Source of the DNA: MGIIb-Q1 sp964342465
Lineage (GTDB): Archaea; Thermoplasmatota; Poseidoniia; Poseidoniales; Thalassarchaeaceae
Assembly: GCA_964342465.1 (NCBI GenBank)
Contig: CAYFFQ010000020.1
Location: 1-34,149 of the forward strand
Direction of reading: 5' to 3'
Length of the DNA: 34,149 nucleotides
Below, piece after piece: positions 34,097-34,149 of the stretch. The notes under the pieces are model-generated. The model saw only the letters and a program-made list of their open reading frames with translations. It was not told where the DNA came from and did not search any database. Made by a program: the position numbers and the translations under genes. Within the stretch, counting starts at the first letter, position 1; each line of letters opens with the position of its first letter.

Positions 34097-34149
34097 CCCC
34101 TAAACTCCAATTCATACTCAATACCCCGATTCTCATCGGTGATAACCAT

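Overview
The window looks like chromosomal DNA of an uncultured planktonic euryarchaeon, most likely of the Marine Group II / Poseidoniales type (Thermoplasmata side). This placement is inferred from gene content. Archaeal markers are a 72-residue Sec61-beta/SecG, an archaeal-style XerA recombinase, an Lrp/AsnC regulator, a TOPRIM-DUF167 pair, TATA-like boxes placed 25-30 nt upstream of several start codons (leaderless mRNAs), and an archaeal-type tRNA-Arg. These sit beside bacterial-looking genes: a two-domain RibD, a caa3-like heme-copper oxidase, and a ParA with a ParB-like N-terminal motif. There is no rRNA, CRISPR array or recognisable transposase. Two 100-N gaps (29462-29561 and 32392-32491) are each flanked by the same 55 bases on both sides, so they look like assembly-graph joins and not measured gaps.

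Layout. 1-360: two tandem 174-bp units that fold into nested stems, abutting a tRNA-Arg(TCG) on the minus strand. 497-4840: a YkgJ-type Cys-cluster protein, RibD, a diacylglycerol-kinase-like lipid kinase and a lipoprotein with a long cytoplasmic tail. 4960-11320: respiratory block, with an unusual Sco copper chaperone (+), tRNA-Ser(TGA), then coxB-coxA-coxC-coxD read leftwards as an operon with overlapping ends. 11321-11914: non-coding, repeat-rich divergent region. 11915-13440: lone response-regulator receiver, DUF167, TOPRIM protein. 13462-18628: SNF2-type helicase, Lrp regulator with several TGTTCA half-sites upstream, membrane protein. 18625-25173: NSUN2/Trm4-like tRNA m5C methyltransferase, multi-pass membrane protein, small proteins, Sec61-beta, a hypothetical protein, an Ala/Lys-rich H1-like protein and a small Cys-motif protein. 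25434-29783: XerA-like recombinase, RimK-like ATP-grasp/RCK_C fusion, Pro-rich two-TM protein. 29980-34096: SAP-domain membrane protein, a 66-bp repeat array, parA and a small ParB-like partner.

How the genes work together. The Sco protein is expected to load copper into the CuA site of CoxB, and the four cox genes make the terminal oxidase. CoxA carries an extra exported N-terminal domain. Operon-internal starts use strong Shine-Dalgarno sequences, and two use TTG in a TTGA stop/start overlap, while operon-leading genes often look leaderless. The repeats, parA and ParB-like gene at the right end could form a DNA segregation cassette.

A recurring feature is that many intergenic spacers each hold their own unrelated short tandem repeat (periods about 35, 41, 58, 60, 61, 66 and 69 bp).
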